Below are positions 28,291 through 30,108 of a stretch of DNA of 30,108 nt, one piece after another. The position numbers and the translations under genes are program-made. Within the stretch, counting starts at the first letter, position 1. Each line of letters opens with the position of its first letter. Below the pieces are notes generated by a model. It made no database searches and was not told the DNA's origin. It was given only the letters and a program-made list of their open reading frames with translations. This DNA is from a bacterium (GTDB lineage: Bacteria > Patescibacteriota > Microgenomatia > JAUYPR01): NCBI GenBank assembly GCA_030695785.1, contig JAUYPR010000054.1, positions 1 through 30,108 of the forward strand, given 5' to 3'.

Positions 28291-30108
28291 TGAACCCTCC
28301 TGCCGTCAATAATCCTCTCAACCCTGTGCAGAAAGAAGCAATCACCACCACAGACGGCCCGATCCTCATCCTCGCCGGTGCGGGCTCTGGGAAAACCAGG
28401 GTGCTCATGGAAAAAGCGGCGTTTCTGCTCACAAAGAAGGGTATTGACCCCCAAAACATTCTCATCTCCACGTTTACCAATAAAGCCGCGGGGGAAATGC
28501 GAGGCCGTTTATCCAAACTCGTCTCCCGCGTACCAACCATGATGGGGACGTTTCATTCTCTCTGTGCCCGCATGCTGCGCGTTCATGCATCTGCACTTGG
28601 GCTCCCGCCGGGGTTTATGATTTATGATGAAGACGATGCACTTTCGACCGTGAAGCGCGCGTTGGCCACACTCAACCGTTCAACGAAAGATGTTTCTCCC
28701 ATGAGTATCCGTGGAGCGATTTCGAGCGCAAAAAATGAACTCATTGGGCCTGCCGAGTACCGACGCGTCGCACACGGCAATTTTCAAGAACGCGCGGCCG
28801 AGGTGTATCCGGTCTATCAGCGCATGTTGTCAGAGAGCGGGGCGGTTGACTTTGACGATTTATTACGCCTCACCATTGTCCTTTTTGAACAGCATCCGGA
28901 CATTCTCCGCCGCGCCCAAACCCAATTCCACTACATTCTTGTGGACGAATATCAAGATGTGAATACTGTGCAGTACCTTTTGGTGAAACTCCTGAGCGAG
29001 ACGCACCGCAACATCTGTGTCGTCGGGGACGCGAGTCAATCGATTTACAGTTGGAGGGGAGCAGATGTGCGGAACATTCACCGTTTCCAAGAAGATTTTC
29101 CCGACGCCAAAACGTTTCGGCTGGAGCAAAATTACCGCTCCACACAACGCATTCTGGATGCGGCAGAAGCCGTGATTTCCAAAAACACGTCCCACCCGAT
29201 TCTGTCGTTGTGGACCCAGAAAAATACAGGGCCGCTGCTCACTGTGTATCAGGCGGCGGATGAACAAGACGAGGTCAACTTTATCATCGCCGCGCTTACG
29301 GATTCGAAGATTCCACAGAACGACGCGGCTATTCTGTATCGCACAAACGCCCAATCGCGTGTGATTGAAGAAGCACTCTTGCACGCGGGGATCCCGTACA
29401 GATTGGTGGGAGGGGTGCGGTTTTATGCCCGAAAAGAAATTAAAGATCTATTGGCGTTTCTACGGCTTGTTGCAAATCCAAACGACCATGTTGCGCACGA
29501 ACGATTGTTGGCCCTACCAAAAAAACGGACCGCCGCGTTTCACGCCATTCGAACAGAACTCTCATCTGACCGTCCGACCATTGAGCTTTTAGATCACGTG
29601 TTGACCGCAACCGGATTTCTTGAACAGTTTGATGAGTCAACGGAGGAAGGGCTCATGCGGCGCGAGAACGTGAAGGAACTGCGATCAGTCGCACAAACCT
29701 TTCCAAACATGGTAGAGTTTTTGGAAAACGTGGCGCTGGTTGAACAAACCGATCCCATTCAAACCGCTGGCGTATCGGCAGAAAAAGACGCGCTGACGCT
29801 GATGACGATGCACAGCGCAAAAGGGCTTGAGTACCACACGATATTTCTGGTAGGCATGGAAGAGGGTTTGTTTCCCCATGCGCGATCGATGGCTGACCCT
29901 GCCAGCCTTGAGGAAGAACGGCGCTTGTGCTACGTAGGCATCACGCGGGCGAAGGAACGGCTGTTTTTGAGTTTTGCCGAGCAACGACTACTCTTTGGCC
30001 GAACCAGCAGAAATCTTCCCTCGCGCTTTTTAGACGACATCCCCAACCATGTAGTTCAACACCGCATCTCCCCCCGTATTCGCGCTGACACGTCCGAGGA
30101 AAACACAG
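28290..30108 (+). CDS. UvrD/PcrA-type DNA helicase (3' end outside the window)
   Basis: Superfamily 1A 3'-5' helicase for repair and replication. About 606 residues are visible. All motifs appear in order: Walker A LILAGAGSGKTRVLMEKAAF (about 25-44), Ia FTNKAAGEMRGRL, II ILVDEYQDVNTVQ, III VVGDASQSIYSWRGADVRNI, IV RLEQNYRSTQ, V LTLMTMHSAKGLEYHTIFLV, VI EEERRLCYVGITRAKERLFL. The protein continues past GMEEGLFPHARS toward the C-terminal region that would hold the RNA polymerase-binding Tudor-like part in true PcrA/UvrD. The exact subtype (UvrD, PcrA or Rep) cannot be settled with the end missing. The start is set by the bidirectional promoter. Confidence 0.95.
   Translation, partial: MNPPAVNNPLNPVQKEAITTTDGPILILAGAGSGKTRVLMEKAAFLLTKKGIDPQNILISTFTNKAAGEMRGRLSKLVSRVPTMMGTFHSLCARMLRVHASALGLPPGFMIYDEDDALSTVKRALATLNRSTKDVSPMSIRGAISSAKNELIGPAEYRRVAHGNFQERAAEVYPVYQRMLSESGAVDFDDLLRLTIVLFEQHPDILRRAQTQFHYILVDEYQDVNTVQYLLVKLLSETHRNICVVGDASQSIYSWRGADVRNIHRFQEDFPDAKTFRLEQNYRSTQRILDAAEAVISKNTSHPILSLWTQKNTGPLLTVYQAADEQDEVNFIIAALTDSKIPQNDAAILYRTNAQSRVIEEALLHAGIPYRLVGGVRFYARKEIKDLLAFLRLVANPNDHVAHERLLALPKKRTAAFHAIRTELSSDRPTIELLDHVLTATGFLEQFDESTEEGLMRRENVKELRSVAQTFPNMVEFLENVALVEQTDPIQTAGVSAEKDALTLMTMHSAKGLEYHTIFLVGMEEGLFPHARSMADPASLEEERRLCYVGITRAKERLFLSFAEQRLLFGRTSRNLPSRFLDDIPNHVVQHRISPRIRADTSEENT

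Noticed and set aside
28272..28454. N-terminal extension of thioredoxin
   Set aside because: The extension is antisense to the uvrD N-terminus, is unlike any thioredoxin and lies upstream of the predicted promoter.
1..30108. Alternative genetic code with TGA as glycine, as in some CPR lineages
   Set aside because: TGA serves as a normal stop (for example at the end of the J-protein, Lon-like and tpiA genes) and no conserved gene has an in-frame TGA.

Overview
The window reads as an ordinary chromosomal stretch of a Candidate Phyla Radiation (Patescibacteria) bacterium, probably on the Parcubacteria side. This lineage call is inferred from protein character. The basis is compact, cut-down versions of core proteins: IF-2 without its N-terminal region, HrcA of about 243 residues, an 88-residue thioredoxin, a J-protein without zinc fingers, a Lon-type ATPase without a protease domain, and a triosephosphate isomerase with an altered loop 6. 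Also consistent are PilN/PilO-like genes beside a putative surface protein, and almost no intergenic DNA. TGA is used as a stop, so the code is standard.

Layout. Positions 1-12753, all on the minus strand, hold information-processing and envelope genes: alaS (5' part only), a YtxH-like and a DUF948-like small membrane protein, a RodZ-like HTH membrane protein, ftsK, RNase J, a protease-less Lon-like ATPase, pnp, rpsO, a degenerate DHH protein, infB and nusA. The nusA-infB operon has a strong promoter and an attenuator-like hairpin in its leader. Positions 12.85-14.8 kb are an AT-rich accessory island. It carries a small secreted cysteine-rich ORF (plus strand), an AbiEii-type nucleotidyltransferase with a DUF6922-like partner, and a winged-helix regulator with phased upstream repeats. 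A possible short RNA lies at its edge, and an imperfect 26-bp direct repeat flanks the island. Positions 14.8-19.4 kb are the heat-shock operon hrcA-grpE-dnaK-dnaJ plus a NYN-domain nuclease gene, under a CIRCE operator. Next come a palindrome cluster, then lepA and murJ (minus). Divergent from murJ, on the plus strand, are rpsT, pilN/pilO-like genes, a small proline-rich membrane protein and a fibronectin-type surface protein. On the minus strand follow trxA, tpiA and an LCP-family envelope protein. A uvrD/pcrA-type helicase gene (plus, 3' end cut off) diverges from trxA.

The most striking feature is regulatory. At many operon heads a -10 element ends only 6-10 bases before the start codon. 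This predicts leaderless or nearly leaderless mRNAs, and it resolves several start codons (hrcA, murJ, trxA, rpsT). Other points of interest are the direct-repeat-flanked island, the palindrome cluster upstream of CIRCE, a shared palindromic DNA repeat embedded in the coding tails of two unrelated proteins, and an almost symmetric 20-bp bidirectional promoter between trxA and uvrD.
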